Origin: Candidatus Sodaliphilus limicaballi
Lineage (GTDB): Bacteria > Bacteroidota > Bacteroidia > Bacteroidales > Muribaculaceae
Assembly (NCBI GenBank): GCA_018065815.1
Contig: JAGHSP010000321.1
Span: forward strand, 1 to 8,577
DNA: 8,577 bases
Reading direction: 5' to 3'
The notes beneath the pieces are model-generated. The model did not search any database. It was given only the letters and a program-made list of their open reading frames with translations, and was not told the DNA's origin. Made by a program: the position numbers and the translations under genes. Every line of letters begins with the position of its first letter. Within the stretch, counting starts at the first letter, position 1. Shown piece by piece: positions 8,259 to 8,577 of this stretch.

Positions 8259-8296
8259 TAGTGCAAAAAAAATCAAAGACAAAAATATTCCGCTAT
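8235..8296. repeat. Inverted repeat at the IS end, overlapping the transposase start codon
   Basis: The left arm ATAGCGGAATTTTTTG (8235-8250) and the right arm CAAAAATATTCCGCTAT (8280-8296) are reverse complements apart from one extra base in the right arm, giving a 16-base-pair stem with a single bulge. The loop is 29 bases (8251-8279). The right arm ends on the second base of the ATG at 8295-8297. In RNA read from outside the element, both arms would be present and could fold over the start codon. The repeat may alternatively be a binding site for the transposase. Confidence 0.75.
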
Positions 8297-8312
8297 GTTC
8301 ACTGATGACAAA
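8280..8312 (-). promoter_or_regulatory. Candidate outward-facing promoter in the IS end, directed at the phosphodiester glycosidase
   Basis: On the minus strand, TTTG (complement of 8309-8312) is followed after 21 bases by TATTTTTG (complement of 8280-8287), matching the TTTG/TAnnTTTG consensus at every specified position. Transcription would start near 8273 and run about 95 bases to the glycosidase start codon at 8178. Both boxes lie inside the insertion sequence: the -33 box is within the transposase coding region and the -7 box within the right arm of the inverted repeat. Outward promoters in IS ends are a known way to activate neighbouring genes. Chance matches are common in A-rich DNA. 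Confidence 0.4.
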
Positions 8313-8577
8313 GTTACTGAAATTTTCGTAATGTGCGATGAATTTAGTCAAAAATTTGATGAGTTCTTCAAAAAAACTTCACTTGAGGCTCCAAAGTCCG
8401 GCAAGCGCAAGTCTTACCGTGCCCCCAGGATGTGCGACTCGGAGGTCATGACTATTTTAATCCTGTTCCATAAATCCGGCTACAGGTGCTTGAAACATTA
8501 TTATCTCAACCATATATGCACCGATGCCGAGATGCGCAAGCGTTTCCCTAAGACAGTGTCCTACAACCGTTTTGTCG
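8295..8577 (+). CDS. IS982-family transposase, N-terminal part (cut by window end)
   Basis: An open frame of 94 codons from ATG at 8295 runs to the end of the window without a stop. The protein begins MFTDDKVTEIFVMCDEFSQK and contains DSEVMTILILFHKSGYRC, LKHYYL, RKRFPKTVSYNRFV. The order SEVMTIL, FH-SG, KHYYL, FP-VSYNRFV is characteristic of the N-terminal region of IS982-type DDE transposases, which are usually around 290-300 residues, so about one third is visible and the catalytic acids are not yet reached. There is no Shine-Dalgarno sequence; the leader is A-rich. The start is supported by the family's N-terminal pattern beginning close after it. The gene is divergent from the phosphodiester glycosidase, 116 bases away. 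Confidence 0.85.
   Translation, partial: MFTDDKVTEIFVMCDEFSQKFDEFFKKTSLEAPKSGKRKSYRAPRMCDSEVMTILILFHKSGYRCLKHYYLNHICTDAEMRKRFPKTVSYNRFV

Larger units (their letters stand above)
8235..8577 (+). mobile_element. IS982-family insertion sequence, left part (continues beyond the window)
   Basis: The element is identified by its transposase, whose N-terminal part matches IS982. The left boundary is uncertain: it must lie between the glycosidase start codon at 8178 and the transposase start at 8295, and the start of the inverted repeat at 8235 is used as a nominal limit. If the promoter box at 8227 belongs to the element, the true end is further left. The right terminal repeat and any target duplication lie outside the window, so the end cannot be confirmed and completeness of the copy is unknown. 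Confidence 0.65.

Overview
The window looks like chromosomal DNA from a gut-type Bacteroidales bacterium (Bacteroidota; Prevotellaceae or Muribaculaceae would fit, but the sequence does not settle the family). The signs are a C-terminal type IX secretion sorting domain, TTTG/TAnnTTTG promoter elements, start codons without Shine-Dalgarno sequences, and a run of plant-polysaccharide glycoside hydrolases.

Layout: (1) 18-1757, plus strand, is a lipoprotein-anchored TPR protein with one membrane span and a C-terminal LuxR-like helix-turn-helix, a likely membrane-bound regulator. (2) 1758-1945 is AT-rich and holds a perfect Bacteroidetes-type promoter. (3) 1946-3204 is the C-terminal part of a GH51 alpha-L-arabinofuranosidase. 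It is broken: the N-terminal part is missing, and a one-base deletion near 2582 lies just before the catalytic nucleophile. (4) 3255-5714 is an intact secreted GH3 beta-glycosidase, 50 bases downstream and probably in the same transcript. (5) 5749-8178, minus strand and convergent with GH3, is a large secreted NAGPA/DUF2233 phosphodiester glycosidase with Ig-like and jelly-roll-like modules and a T9SS tail. (6) 8227-8577 is the left part of an IS982-family insertion sequence, with the first 94 codons of its transposase; the window ends inside it.

As a unit, the left two thirds resembles a small arabinose-containing glycan degradation locus: a regulator, an arabinofuranosidase (now decayed) and a GH3 exo-glycosidase. 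The promoter ahead of the broken GH51 could still drive the intact GH3. On the right, the insertion sequence sits directly upstream of the phosphodiester glycosidase gene. Its end carries an inverted repeat that overlaps the transposase start codon, one candidate promoter facing in, and one facing out toward the glycosidase gene. I found no RNA genes, CRISPR arrays or phage genes, and nothing that clearly amounts to a new multi-gene system. The least routine structures are the IS end and the decayed GH51.
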